The notes: generated by a model not told the origin, from the sequence alone. Shown: positions 14,154 to 26,400, numbered from the stretch's first letter. The stretch is 64,000 nucleotides of DNA from Centroberyx gerrardi (GCF_048128805.1 NC_136010.1:23592480-23656479), one strand, 5' to 3'. Numbers and translations are program-made.

Positions 14154-16481
14154 GGCCGCTCCCAGTGGCCACCAGTAGAAGACTGTGGTTGTACTGGGCA
14201 GCTTCCAGGTGTGAACGTGTGGAACTGCATGAATGTAAATCAGATCAGGGTGTTGCTGAATAACAGCATGCATGCTCTGTCATCTTTTTCTGTTGGATAA
14301 ATAAAGTTTAAAAAAAAATTCTGCTTCCCACCCACAACCTGAAAACGTTGGACCTATTTTTAGTGGTAAATGTCGGTGTGGGAGGTATGACATTAAGATT
14401 CTGAAAAGGGAATTGCCCTTAGAACATGAAATATTCCTACAGCTGCCAGGTGTAATTAAGACAAGTTGAGTTAAGCCCAAAGGTTTTTGAACGCTGCAGT
14501 CCCCTTTGATTGTCTTGTTGATCTGTAATGTGAATCTTCAAAAAAAAGTGTCACCTTCGAATTAACGGTATCAGACCTGAGCAAAATTGTAGTCAAGCTC
14601 ATTTTGGAAAAACCATTAGGAGTGTTCGCTGAAAGCTAGCACACTCATATTATTATTCTTATTTACTATTGTTTTAATTTCTTTTGATTCTGTATACTTT
14701 TATACTTTTCAGATACACAGAAACATTAGGTCTCTCTTTCTATTACCATATTTGGAAGGAGAGAGAGAGAATATGAAAGTTCAGTGTTTAACCCATGTTC
14801 CACCATGTCTGGACATCAGGCCTGCCATGTTGAACACAGAACATAAACACATCTTTGATGATGAGGAAGACTTTGATTACGTTATAAGGTGACAACCCCT
14901 AGGACATTACCATGTACAAGGCTCGGTGTGAATTAACTCCTACATGGGACGGACCCGGATCATCATACCGAAATAATTCCCGGGTTGTGTGTGCGTGTGT
15001 GTGAAAGTGGTATTACTACCTACCTGTAGTAGTAGTCATACCAGCAGTGGTTGTGGGGTCCTGGTAGAGAACTGTGGGCAGGCCCAGCAGAGCTTCCGTC
15101 ACGTCATCCAGGTCTCCTGAGCCCGACCCGCCTGGCAAGGTCTTCTTCCGCTCTCGGCTGCCGCTGCGGATCATCTCCTCCTCCCGCAGACCCTCGACTG
15201 GGAGAGAGAAGGATGACGTGCAGGATTGGTGAGGGAAATCACAGATGGATAAGAGGTTCATTCTCCCATTGACAGCCATATAATTATGATATTTTACGTT
15301 TATGTTGATGTGTGACAGCTCTCAGTTATAGAAAAAAATGACACTGAAGGATGCTGATAGACACTGATGGTATGTAATGGGTCAGTAAATAAGTAAAAAG
15401 GCAGTGTTTAGGAGATGGGAATAGATACATTGCATAATACCAAGTGTAAATGAGGTCAAAGGGATCACAATGAACATAATATAACAAAGCAAACATACTG
15501 AATGTAAAGATACTGCGCCTTTGCTGTGATTCACTATAATATAATGTCATTCTCTTGCTTAACCTCTTTACCAGCTCCCTGTAGGGAAATCACTGCCTGG
15601 AGGTAAGAGGAAAGTGCAACAATGGCAAATCGAGGGTGAAATTTCCATGGAAATAAGAATCGGCCCTGGAGGGAGAAGACACACCAGGAAGGAATTCCCA
15701 GACTGCCATCATTCCAGCGTGACAGCCGGAGTTACGAATTTCCAAGTCGACATGTTTTTCTGACCTGCCCTGACACGCTCGCCTCGACACAGTAACCTAC
15801 TATCACTCGGACGACTTGCAAGCAACAACAAGAGACATTATACAATTCATAACCTGCTCTGTGGCGAACCCCGGGATAGAATCAATCACACCCTGTGGCA
15901 GGTAACAATAATATCTCAAAAGTAAAGGGGGGATCACAAATCAGGTGAAAACAACAGAGAGATTATCAGATGTGGTTCCTTCGTTCTCATTGCCGTAGGG
16001 AGAAATAGAGTCCTGGAACCAGAGACAGAGATATTTGGGATAACTTGAGGGACAATAAGGGTGCAAGATTTCTAGACTCTTCCCACGCAAAGCCTAATCC
16101 TCCAACTACTGTTCACACTTCCATCAAATACAAACTGAATTCAAAAATTGTCTGCACACTCGTCTTCAAGACAAACTCCACAAGCTCTGTTCTTTTTTCT
16201 CCAAGCCTCTACTACTTAAATCAAGCAGACCTACACAAAGCTTCAGATGGAAAAGAACACGCTGACATAGTATGTTTTTGGGTAGAGAGGCGTTATCAGC
16301 TGTATAATTTGGTTGGTAAGGTTGGCTTTGTGAGCCACAGAGGAACAAGTGTTGGTGGGCAGATTTACAACCCACCAACACACTCAGCTCGAGTAAGTAT
16401 ACACAGTGAGTTCAAACACTACCCACTTTCAGCCTGTAATCCGGCTAGAGCAGTCTTTAAACTGACAACTGCAGTCGGCCC

Positions 16482-16517
<36 letters not shown>

Positions 16518-18034
16518 TGGACTTGGTCTAGCCTACAAGGGAAGGGGTGGGGGCTCGGGGGGAGTCACTGTGCACTCAAAGAAAGGGTAAAAATGTCAAA
16601 AATGCACCATTTCCTACAATTTCCCTTCACTGGGTTGTAGTGTTGCCAATGTTATCTGATAGTAACTATACCAACTGTGTTAAGAACAGGGCTGATAGTG
16701 TTTCCTATGGATTTTATGAAAGCCTCTTCTTCAAACCCACAAGAACATTGCAGAGATTCCACAATGTGTTGTGAATTCCAGTTAATAAGAAATGAGCTTC
16801 AGGGGTTCTAGATAAGAAATTGTGCTGTATATCATAATATAGCCCAAATCGAGATATGCACACTCTCACACACACATATACACACACATAAATAAACAGC
16901 CTACTTCATCCGTCTTTATCAGTCCCCTCCCTACCTCTATTTATTTCTTTCCTCTCCATAGCTCTCCCTCTCTTGTTCTACCAAGCTCTCCTTTTCACTG
17001 CAGAAGCCAGCTTTACTTCTTACCTTTATATTTTACTAGTTAATTTGACAGGGAGAATGCACATTAATAAACATTTCTGTAAATGCGTCAGTTACACCTT
17101 TGCTGTAATTGTGTTGTAATTGACCTTTTTGTTGTATCCACTTTCCCTCAACCTGCCTTGTCTACTTCAGTCTACTTCTTGTCTACTTCAGTTAGTGATT
17201 TCCAACATTTCCCAGAATGACTTTTGACAACCAGAGAAGGGGGCATGAACTTGTTGCGTTCAGTACATGTAAAAGCAACAGCAATAGCCATGGCGATAGT
17301 GTAGTATGAGCAAGAAAGTGAGAATTTTTTCCAATTCAGTGAAAGAAGAAGAAAAAGCAAGAGTCGCACTCCTTACACAAAACGTGACTGTTTTGGATTC
17401 TGGTCTATTGAGGCTACTGTCAGTGTCGGTGCAAAATGGTGAGTCTAGAAAGAAGCCCTTGCTCTTTGATTCTGAGGTACTTAGACCAAAACCTTTTTTT
17501 CCTATTCACCTGTGGTGCCTCACTCTTGGCAGGTTTCCCCATGATTTCAATGAGCTCTAGGAGTTCTTTTGTTCCTTCTGTTCTCCTCTACCTTAATCCC
17601 TTCCATCCTCCCCTTTCCTCTCCTCTCTTCTCCCACATACCTTTCCCACTCCCCCCCCACCCATCTCTCCATAATGTCTTACTGGTGAATCGTCTCTTGG
17701 CGAGGAGTCTCTCGGTGGTCCCGTTGAGCACCAGGACCTGGAGGGCGTACTCCTGACTGGAGTCCAGTCCTGCCACCGTGGCCCGGCCCCTTGTGGTGGT
17801 CAGCATCAGCTCTGGCTGTGGCACCTCTGGAGAACACAAACACAAGCATTAAGGCAGAGAAATCAGTGTCCAAGAAGGACGATGCTGTAAAAGCTGTTTT
17901 CTCTACATTCCCAACATTAAAACCAGAATTCTCAAGAACAAGAATTATCTAGAAATATCAAGATACATTAAATTTGTCCTAGGAGGGAGACACAAAGAGA
18001 GTTTCTGAGTTCAACAGTTTAACGCCAAATGTTC

Positions 18035-18068
<34 letters not shown>

Positions 18069-18560
18069 GATAAGCACAGAGTCTCTCCTCTCTAAATACT
18101 CTGAAGCACTGATTCCCCTCCCCGTCCATAGCCAGTTGGCCTTGGATGTCTGGGCCAGATCCTCTTCCCTGAGTCTGTGGTCTCTCAAGGGCTCGAGGTG
18201 CAGAAATCAGCATGGTGAAAGCAGTAAATAAGTGAACAAAGAAGTTTAAAAGTTCAGCCTAAATAAAGGTCCAACATGATACAGACATAGGTCTAAGTTG
18301 GCACGTATTTGAAAAATCTGTTACATTCATTTTGGGCATAAGCATGGAGAAAATGTTATGTTGAACAACCTGCTGCGACAGCCACTGAACTATGGACACT
18401 TTTTACTGTACCTGCCTGATTTAACGGAACTATTTTCTAGACAAATGTTAGTGCAAACTATGGGATTAATCAATTTTGACTGTATGGATAAATCCCTAGC
18501 AACTTGTCTGTATGTATATCTCCAGTAGTCATCAGGTCAGAGCACGAATGTTCACGAATG

Positions 18561-18619
<59 letters not shown>

Positions 18620-21600
18620 GGAGAAGCTCCATGGCCAGGTGTGCTCTTGTAGCAGCAGCCAAAACATCAGAAGGAGCCACACTTTGTTCCCCTGAAGCAA
18701 CACCAGAGCAGAGGAGTTCTCAGCGACTCACCAGGTGTAATCCCTCTTTCTTCTCCACCCAATTCTCATTTCTACCCCACTGACTCTCCATCTCCTTTTC
18801 TTTTCTATCCCAGTGATACACCGCCTCCTCTTCTATCCCCTATTCCTCAGATGCTGCGACCTCCCTCCATTCCTTTTAATGGTTTCCCCAGGATCTTATT
18901 CTCCTGCCCTTTTATCTCACCTGCACCACCTCTTCATCCTCTTACTGCCCCCCTCTTTGTATCTCTAGGCTGCAGGCATGACATGTCCCCTGTTGGACTG
19001 AACTCTACTTCTCCCCTCTCTCTTTTAGACCTGCCCGGGCTTAGCTGCACAATGTGGAATGGGAGATAAGAGGGTGACAGAGAGAAAACTATGTTAAGAG
19101 AGAAGTTAGAAGGGGAGGAAGAAGCAGGGAGGAGGAGGAGGAGGAGAGGAGGGGGAGTCGGCTGCATTCTTATCCAACCCATCACCCGTGGAGCGAGAGA
19201 GTTGACACATTCATGGCGGTCTGATCTGCAGTGTGTTGAAAGGCAGTCAGCCACTCTCACACTGCGTTTACAGGCAGCTCTAAACCAGAGGAGAGAGGAT
19301 CAAGAATTGCGCCCCAAGACTCTGTCAGCAGACTCTCAATGGAAGCTGCACGGCTGTATAAGCATGGCATAAACCAACATGCTACTTTTACTCTTACATC
19401 TTTAGTGACTGGGCACTAAATGTAGAGGTGTAAATATGCAAAGGTTATCGTGATGAAAAAAAAAAAGAATAGGTGAAAAGGAAAATGGCAGCCAGTGTGA
19501 GTTTTTTTACCACCACTACCATAGCTGAAAACATAAGAGTTTTTTTCTAACCCTGATGTATAACTCTAGACAAATTGAACTGGAAAACACAGAAAATGTA
19601 AACGTGACAGTATCCAGGATGGTTTTCTTGGAATCAGTGTATATTTTGGTTTGTACCTGATAGCACTACAAGAACATACTACATAGAACATACACACTTG
19701 GATGGCTTAAGGTTCATATAAACAATATATTAGTCCACTAAGCCAGTCTCCTACTGACTGTCACTGGAGCAGTTCCAGACTGTACATCGGTATGGCATCA
19801 CAGGTTAGACTTGAGTCTTGATTTTCTAATTTCAAGCTTTTGTGTTTCTGTTTTTTCATTTGAATGAATGAAAGCTGACTGAAAACAGCAAATATAAAAG
19901 CGTTCATGAACTGGATATAGGTTGAATCACTATTGTATTATATCAGTCGACGATAGGAAAATGGGCATTTATTTATGTGAAAATGTCACAGATTATTACT
20001 TTCAACGCTTCATCACACCCACCTGAGATGGGTCTCACTCGGACCTTGTAGCCCTGAACGGGTCCCTCTGCCTCCTTCCATTTCATCTGCAGTCTGTCTT
20101 CAGACAAGACAGTCAGCTTCAGACGACCTAGACATACAGAGAGAGAGGAGTGAGAGAGAGAGAGAAACAGAGGAAAACAAAGACATTTAAGGCTGCATGT
20201 GTGCGTGTGTTGGCTAGTCAAGGATTTGGGGCGAGAGAAGGCTAGAGGGGGGAGTATGACAGTCGCAGGCTTTGCAGAGATCAAAGAAATCCATCAAAAA
20301 TCTCCGGATGAGCAGGCTTTTTTGTTGTAAAGCTTTCTTCAGTCCTCCAGTTCTGGGAGACGGCCTAACCCCTCGCACTTCCTTCTCCCCAAATCAAATC
20401 CGTCTCTTGTTTCGCGCTCATCTACATAATTTCCGTCAGGGGTTTCCCAACAAGCGCTGTCTTTCATGTGCCTATCCTCCGGCCCTCCATCCATCCCTCT
20501 CTCCAGCTGTCCCTTCATCCATCAAAGCACGTCCTGTCCTCTCGTCTGGTATAGAAACGGGAGCAGGAAGCTGGTGCGGGGCTGGTGTGGGGCTGGAGGG
20601 TCAAAGGTCATTTCAGAGGAACCTCACAGTGTTACAGTATGCCACGGTTTTTGTATGTGCACACGGAGCACTATGTACTATGTGGAAGGGCAAAAGACGG
20701 AGAGGCAGAGGAGGGGGGAGAGGGGGAAACGGAAGCGGAGAAGACAGAGCAGTGCAGACATGAACAACATGAATCACAGAACTTTGAGTCTTAGTCGCTT
20801 TCTGTTGACGTATGACCCTCAGCACTCAACAGCATTGTCTCTGACTCGCCTGCATGCTTGTGCATGTGTGTGTGTGTGTGTGTGTGTGTTGAGCCTGGGG
20901 CCTCTAGAGTTCTAGGGTGCCTGGCAGAGGATCAGATAGGGTCTGGTGGGATTTAGAGAGACTGAGGTCAGGTCAAGGTCTCCTACATCCACTAACAACA
21001 ACAACAGGCACTGTGCCAGACAGACAGGCAGACACAGACATGTAGCTGTGCAGTATGTCTCCTCCCTGCTTGGTAAGTTAAGAGCAGCTGGCTGTGGCCT
21101 TCATGTTATAGTTCAGTATTTAAGCAATAAGCCACATGAGGCTGTGCTATACAGTGATTTTAGAAAAGCTAAGAGGAGCAGTCGGGCACTCATTACCACG
21201 CTTAGCAGCTTATTGCTTTTATAAAACTTTGAAAAAAACTGCAAACGTTGCATTCTAAAATTCTACAAACGGACTGCACCATGCAACATAATGATTTTAT
21301 AAAACGGCAGTAGACAGAATGCTCAATATGTTCACTAAATCCTTTATTTTCAATCAGCGATAATCAAATGATCAGAATATTTAAATGTTACTCATTGAAT
21401 GACACATTATACAGAATACAACTTGTATCCCTCGAAATGATAAACCTATCCATCACTTACTATGGAGGAAATTAGACTATTGTAAATAGGGATGTTTGTA
21501 TAAAAATGCACAAAGGTAGTGGCTATTATGAGATGTTGTTAATGACCATGTGTACCGTACTGGTTATGAGAACATGGGCTTTAACAATTTTATAATACAT

Positions 21601-22036
21601 TTTATGAGAATATTACAGTGGTATGGCACACCATAGAAAATGATAAATACCATACAGTAAGATAAGGTCACTATAAACTGACTATTGAGTACCACAGACA
21701 CACTATAGTCCCTAAAGGAATATTATAGTGATTTTTCTAGGGTCAATGCTGTTAGCATTATGAAGCTTTACCCATATTTATTTGGAGGTGAGTCTACGAA
21801 AGGGAGTGTGTACCCTGTTAGCATGTTTAGCTAGCTTAGCCCCGCCTCTCCATGTGCATCTATGGGGAGATGAGGCCTCATTTTGAATAATGAAAGTGTT
21901 ATATTGGTAATGAAGGGTATGTACCTTGGCCATGGACTCCTGAGGCCAGCAGCAGGAGGAAAGTGACCAGGCAGGACAGCATTAGCGAGAAAGGTGATGA
22001 TGATGGTGGTGATGAAGACAGGAGGTGAGGAGGCAT
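790..22036 (-). CDS. col20a1: FACIT collagen alpha-1(XX)-like chain, N-terminal two thirds (partial, runs off left edge)
   Basis: Secreted fibril-associated collagen of the extracellular matrix. Coding exons, 5' to 3' on the minus strand: 22036-21925, 20127-20023, 17826-17683, 15197-15024, 13375-13160, 12499-12332, 12096-11977, 11842-11678, 11000-10842, 10151-9970, 9581-9452, 9279-9134, 8681-8552, 8238-8099, 7998-7872, 7388-7249, 6989-6857, 5708-5563, 5416-5287, 4342-4226, 4037-3891, 3473-3417, 3035-2997, 2825-2687, 2157-2015, 899-790. All have AG/GT borders and phases join without a break (3519 nt, 1173 codons). Domain order: signal peptide 1-36, FN3 38-120, charged linker 121-250, vWA 251-454, six FN3s 455-1010, 32-residue spacer, TSPN from about 1043. 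FN3 and TSPN blocks resemble collagen XIV, but there is no second vWA, which points to collagen XX. A col14a1 paralogue that lost that domain is the alternative. The collagenous part is outside the window. Confidence 0.9.
1392..1580. repeat. CACTGCAAAAA-family MITE (copy 1)
   Basis: Begins near CACTGCAAAAAAAAGTACAT and has TCTGCCAGTGGGGTGAGATC next to CTTGTTTCAAG-type inverted motifs. The same family recurs at 6060-6560 and 53405-53490. Probably a non-autonomous hAT-like element. Confidence 0.5.
2830..2889. repeat. (CA)30 microsatellite at a col20a1 splice acceptor
   Basis: On the transcribed strand it is (TG)n directly followed by TCCAG|G of the exon starting at 2825, so the simple repeat replaces the usual pyrimidine tract. 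Confidence 0.95.
6060..6560. repeat. CACTGCAAAAA-family MITE (copy 2, inverted-repeat form)
   Basis: GTGAAGAAATATACCAGTAG near 6102 pairs with CCCAGTGGCAGATTTCTTCA near 6282-6300. A CACTGCAAACAAAACC end lies near 6499. Confidence 0.45.
7500..7835 (+). mobile_element. Non-LTR-retrotransposon-like 3' tail with degenerate tandem units
   Basis: About four degenerate units of roughly 48 bp (GGACTGATTGGATnATGTnT) are followed by GACAAATCTCCCTGCAGGGA, CAATAAAGCTTATCTTATAT and a short TCTCA-type simple repeat. This layout is typical of LINE/SINE 3' ends in fish. It lies in a col20a1 intron. Confidence 0.5.
10842..12499 (-). other. col20a1: col20a1 von Willebrand factor A domain (four exons)
   Basis: Exons 12499-12332, 12096-11977, 11842-11678 and 11000-10842 encode about 204 residues. 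The MIDAS motif DxSxS is present as DGSWS (D273 by my numbering), followed by the YSGDPRTEW strand, GGNTFTGQAL, and [10 protein letters not shown] with the third metal-site Asp. It ends with the helix ending in HILCGRIED. All key MIDAS residues seem intact, so divalent-metal-dependent ligand binding is expected. Confidence 0.92.
13160..15197 (-). other. col20a1: col20a1 expanded charged linker between FN3-1 and vWA
   Basis: Two exons (15197-15024 and 13375-13160) encode about 130 residues of low-complexity linker: a run of Thr (residues near [12 protein letters not shown]), then Pro/Thr-rich, then a strongly basic [14 protein letters not shown] stretch, then acidic and Ser-rich. Phases join the flanking domains cleanly, so both exons belong to the message. 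No fold is recognised. It could be a glycosylated (Thr-rich) and heparin-binding (Lys/Arg) spacer; that is inference. Confidence 0.75.
13595..13750 (-). mobile_element. tRNA-derived SINE with intact target-site duplication (col20a1 intron)
   Basis: In minus orientation the element begins GGGCGTCCTGGTAGCTCATA and contains a B-box GGTTCGAATCC (plus coordinates 13699-13709). It then has a pyrimidine-rich body and an AATAAAGGCAAAAGA tail. Perfect 11-bp duplications CAAGAAGTCTT flank it (13584-13594, 13751-13761). Confidence 0.85.
17683..20127 (-). other. col20a1: col20a1 first FN3 domain (two exons)
   Basis: Exons 20127-20023 and 17826-17683 encode one fibronectin type III fold (residues about 38-120). 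The first half carries the conserved Trp ([10 protein letters not shown]) and the GYKVRV strand. The second half carries the Tyr-corner segment ([16 protein letters not shown]). This N-terminal FN3 before vWA is the arrangement of collagens XIV and XX. Confidence 0.85.
18563..18616. repeat. (CA)27 microsatellite
   Basis: Uninterrupted CA dinucleotides in a col20a1 intron. Confidence 0.95.
21590..21745. repeat. TATAGGAATATTATAG-family repeat, copy in col20a1 intron
   Basis: Contains ACCATACAGTAAGATAAGGT, CACTATAAACTGACTATTGA and GTCCCTAAAGGAATATTATA. One of about six copies in this window. Confidence 0.55.
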
Positions 22037-22059
22037 GGAGACGAGTGGAGCCTGGAGGA
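21925..22059 (-). other. col20a1: col20a1 exon with start codon and signal peptide
   Basis: The exon follows an acceptor with a pyrimidine tract (ctttcccag). The ATG is at 22036-22034, giving 37 codons before a phase-1 donor (AAG|GTACAT). The peptide starts MPPHLLSSS and has a hydrophobic core rich in Leu (about residues 18-31) followed by ASGVHG, a plausible signal-peptidase region. An in-frame Met at residue 19 could serve as an alternative start with a shorter, more typical signal sequence. Confidence 0.85.
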
Positions 22060-23344
22060 CTGGGAAAGAATAATACTGTGAATGTTATACTGTATCTGCA
22101 CACACTGTACTGCACATTGTATTCCCCTAATTCACCTTAGCATTGCTAGCTGGGGACGTTTGGGTCATTTTGGTTCTAGGTCTGCTCCTGTTTTGGTCTT
22201 GGTTTTGGTTCTAGTGCACATACAGCATTACAATTCATCTTATTGGATAGTTTTTTTTAGCATAAAAGAAATCGTGGGAGAATAGGACATCCTTCATTTT
22301 TTCAAATTTAGTCAATATTTCAAAATCACAGCTCCTCAAAAACACAGTAGTAACCAGTAATGTGCTTTACATTTGTGCTAGCAATAGCTTTGGAACAGCA
22401 TTTGGCAGCCAAATGGTGGACATCTCATTTTTGGAGTGTCATTTCCCTGCTGTGGAACCACTAGGAATACTGCTGTAGCATCAGTCAATGTCTAAATTAG
22501 ACAAAGTGCACTGCACATAAAATTTCAGTTCAAGTAAAAACAGAAAACCACCATTAGTGTAGTGGAGTTATGAGGTTTTCACCTGACAGCAACAAAATGA
22601 GCCCTGTCACCTTTTCCCATGGGAACTCTTTTACGGCTGACTCACGGTACAGGTGCTTCACTGCTCTCCTCCATTACAGGCCCTCAAACTTCACACAGCT
22701 AATGACACACACACACAGGGCTGTAATATTAACACCCACACAACACTTCTAAAGAGGCCATAACACTAACACACCTCTGTCTGGAATACCAACGTTTTCA
22801 ACTGAACCTGGACCTGGAACCTTGCCCTGCTTATTATTGTTGGTGATCTAGAAATTTAGGGTTATTCTACTGCTGCACTCATATGTCATTCTGGATAAGA
22901 TTATCAACAAACTGCTAAAATGTAATCTAATGAATCATAGAGAGCTGAATATAATTTATCATGAAAAAGCAAAACAAAACACTGAATCGAGGGAAGACCT
23001 AGGCCTAGGGTGCATTGTAGCATGTTCTTTTGACACCATGGGCTCAAACACAGCTCACAACCTTTGGTCAGCCATCCCCCCTTTCTCCCCTATTGCTCCT
23101 GTCACTCTGCATTGCACACTGTCTGATAACACTGAAATGTCTTATAACACAGAAATGTCTAATAACACAGAAAAGAGTTTTGAAGAGAAGTCCATCATGA
23201 ATCTAACATGAAAAACCTCCACAATTGCTCAAAAATACATCGACCCATTTAGAACCAATCATGTTTTAGTACAATAATTAAAGATCCTATTGTACAGGAC
23301 AATATAGAGTCTTATAAATGCTTTTATGCATGTTGGATAAACAC

Positions 23345-23475
23345 ATGGATAGAGAGATAGCTAAGTGGTTAAGTCTACGGCTTCCAGAGGCAGGAAGGCC
23401 TAGGATCAAATACTGCCAAATCTTTCTCTACTCTGTCTCCATTGCTTCTTCCCCACTGTCTGAATAAAGAATAAC
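23345..23475 (+). mobile_element. tRNA-like SINE, degenerate
   Basis: GATAGCTAAGTGGTTAAGTC resembles an A-box region and GGATCAAATACTG a degenerate B-box. A pyrimidine-rich body and an AATAAAGAATAAC tail follow. The organisation is similar to the SINE at 13.6 kb. Confidence 0.5.
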
Positions 23476-25289
23476 AATACCAAAGGTGAGTGAACTGCTC
23501 TTGTGCAAGGGATTTAGCTCTAACTTGCTGCCATGGGGGAAACAGCATGAATCTCAGCTGCTCAGTGTGAGTGTGTGTGTAACCCTTGAGTTTCTCAAGT
23601 GCACCAGTCCGAAACAGGTTTGATCCTAAAGGCCTGGTTGCAAAAAAAAAAAAAAAGATTGCAAATGGATTCTATCATTTTATTTCTGAAATAGTTTTTC
23701 AGTTGGAAATTGCTGCAAATTGAGTCCAACTTGTGTAGGCAGATGCTCTTTAGAAAGCAAGGACAAAACTCCTCTGACATTTTGCCCTTGTGAATAAAAA
23801 CATTGTTCAACCAAGAAGGCAAACTGGACAGAGCTGCCTGACTATCTGGTAGCACAGCAATCATAGCATAGTCCATAGACCTGTGACAGAGAGGGAAGTG
23901 ATAAAACAAATGACCTGGGGCCGGTCAGTAGAGTGGAGGTCAGTGGGGTCAGTACGACTTTGTGAGAAGTGTTAAGAGGAGACTGAAACACACTAGTTTG
24001 TGTCACACAGAGACAGGTCTCCTCACCTGACTGAGACAAAACAGCAATAAACCGTAATATCAATAGTATAAACGTGTTAAGTGTTATGATCATTCTGATT
24101 TTGTAAATAGGAGACAATGCAATTCATTTTGAAAGACAACATCAAACCACTGAGAGACTTTCAGCCTGTCTTAAGACTAATACCAATAAGACCGCCTGAC
24201 ATACACCCATCATGTACGTGACGTGACTATTGCTCTCATCCTTTCCTTTTCTCATGCTTCACATGTAGCTGCTTGCCTGCTTGGTGTAAAGTCTGAGTTT
24301 CTACTTCAGTCGTATTTCATACATGCCTGTCTCTCTGTCTGTCGCACTCAGAGGAAAAGAGGGGTACTGTTATGCAATGCCAGTGGATGAACATGTCAAC
24401 ATGCCGGATGGATTGTGGAGTTTCCTCCTTGCGTGACTCCCTTTGAATGTCTGGGTGCATGCAGTCAAACCTACCACAGTAAAGTAAGCCCTAAAACTCA
24501 GGTCATGGTCAGCAGCACCACATTGGGCTAAAATAACCAAGTCCTACTGAAGGGGAAATACAAGCTTCATCAATACTACTAGTGATGCATCATTGCAAGT
24601 TTTTCCACTGTCAATAACTTTGGTTTGCAATTTTGAGAATGAAACTGTTGGCTTATACTGATTTAGTCCATCTAGTCCATATAGTTCACTTTAACTACAC
24701 AATAAAGGCTCAGATCATTTTGTGGTCACTGGCTTCAGCTTCTTTCTATGCATGGCAACATTTTATATTTCACTTTTATTTCTGACATTTGTTGATCTTG
24801 GTATCACATTATAGAATTTGGGGGAAATTCTCCATTACCCATTATTTAAGACTGATACTGGTCTGATATCCCACATGAGTACTGGGCATCTATAGTTTAT
24901 CACATTCAGTTGCCGACTTCAATAGGATCAATGTGGTCTCACGTCAATCTCAGTATTCATTAAGCCTTTTCTGCTTACAGTGACCTCACTGTGAAAACAT
25001 GACAGCACCACAAAACTGCGTGAACTCCAATAAACTCAGCAGGTCATCCAGGTGTTGATGATGTGACAGAAGAAAAATGTGTAACATTAGCCCTTGGAGA
25101 CTTGCTTTTTTATCTCATGCTCAATCATGTCATTCAACTGCTGACTGGTAAGATTGGCAGGTTTCTTATAGCCAAGGATTGAGTGGAGGGTAAGCCCACC
25201 TAAACTCACTTTATCCACCTTTTTATTTGTGGAATTAGAGGAGTAGTAGTATAGGAGATTTCATCTCTGTTTTTCATATTAGGGCCTGT

Positions 25290-25930
25290 ACCAAGATTTG
25301 ACTGCAGAAGCCAGCACATTCCCTGTACTCTATGACATGCATGTTAAGTTGTGCTTTTATACTAAGGAAATAAGGCACCTGAGGCCGTGCTTAAGTGATT
25401 TTACAACAGCTAAGAAGTTGGAGAACGATTGCCTCGCTTATTGCTTTTATGAAATGGCGGTGATTGTGTTTAAAAAAAGAAATGATCAACAATTCCGATT
25501 TAATATTTGATGATAAATAATATTTAGGCTAAATATTATTCTTCCGTCAAGCAATATAGTCTTTGAACAGTAGCTAAACAAAGTGGTTGCTAAGGGACAC
25601 AGTGATATTGTGGGCCTACCGGTAAGGGTGGTGATTAAAGCAATTAGAGGCAGTACTTTGCAGTGATTTTAGACCAGCTAAGGGTTTTAGGTTTTACTAC
25701 ACTTCGCGCCGTGCCTAAACACCTCTGAGCTGTTCTGTAAAGCACTGCCTGGCGGCGCTTGCTGCTTCTGTAAAATAGCGGTGTAAAGGCTCAAAATGTT
25801 TAATTCTTAATCAATATTAGTTAAATAATAATGCCTAAATATTTATCTCCCGCCAAGCAATATAGTTCGTGAACAGCAGACTTGCAAAACAACGTGGTTG
25901 CTAAGCGACACATAGCCTACTTGGCATGTG
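25290..25930. repeat. Two diverged copies of a ~300-bp unit
   Basis: The blocks about 25380-25610 and about 25645-25915 share GTGATTTTAnAnCAGCTAAG, TGCTTTTATGAAATGGCGG versus TGCTTCTGTAAAATAGCGG, CCGnCAAGCAATATAGT and GTGGTTGCTAAGnGACACA. A third relative lies near 21125-21330. Origin unknown. Confidence 0.5.
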
Positions 25931-26173
25931 TGTGGTGATTTTCGGTTAATATCTAAATTAGCTATTAGCACTTTAAAAGGTGTTCTGCGGTCACAGGTGT
26001 GTGTTTATCTGGTATTTAACTACGGTATCAGACAACTTGAGCCAATCAAATTATCCGTTTTTTAGGCCTATATACAGTATATATTTCACGTTTCCCTGAG
26101 CTGAGAGAGGTCCACTGACAGAAACACCACAGTGCAACGACGATATTGTCAAAGCGGACAGGTGAGTTCTTAC

Positions 26174-26400
26174 CTGGCTGTTTGGTGGGTCCCGGTTAGT
26201 CCTTCAGAGACTCTCCACAGAGCATTCCAGAGGTGGGATGTCAACACGCACCAGTTCCGCTAAACTCTGAAGCCAGCTCCCCCCATCAGGTCCTATCTCT
26301 AGTTGAACTCCTCAGTCAGGGTGAAACCTGAGATCTCTCTGAGACAAGGCCCTCCTGCTGCCCCGGCATGGGCGTGGCACTCCGAGGAAAACTATAAAAC
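26174..26400 (-). promoter_or_regulatory. col20a1: Probable col20a1 5' UTR exon 1 and proximal promoter
   Basis: A consensus donor (CAG|GTAAGA) on the minus strand ends at 26174 and could splice to the acceptor at 22060, just upstream of the signal-peptide ATG. A TATA-like TTTTATAG sits on the minus strand near 26391-26398; the same bases read CTATAAAA on the plus strand, so direction is ambiguous. The transcription start cannot be fixed from sequence alone. Confidence 0.45.

Noticed and set aside
13558-14300. ORFs of about 206-215 residues on both strands
   Set aside because: They run through a SINE and CA/TG microsatellites (runs of His-Thr or Cys-Val). Real col20a1 exons lie on either side.
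16045-16590. 181-residue plus-strand ORF
   Set aside because: Lies in a col20a1 intron, ends in a TG repeat translation, and shows no recognisable domain.
20272-20915. Plus-strand ORFs of 149-163 residues
   Set aside because: Low-complexity, antisense in a col20a1 intron, no recognisable similarity.
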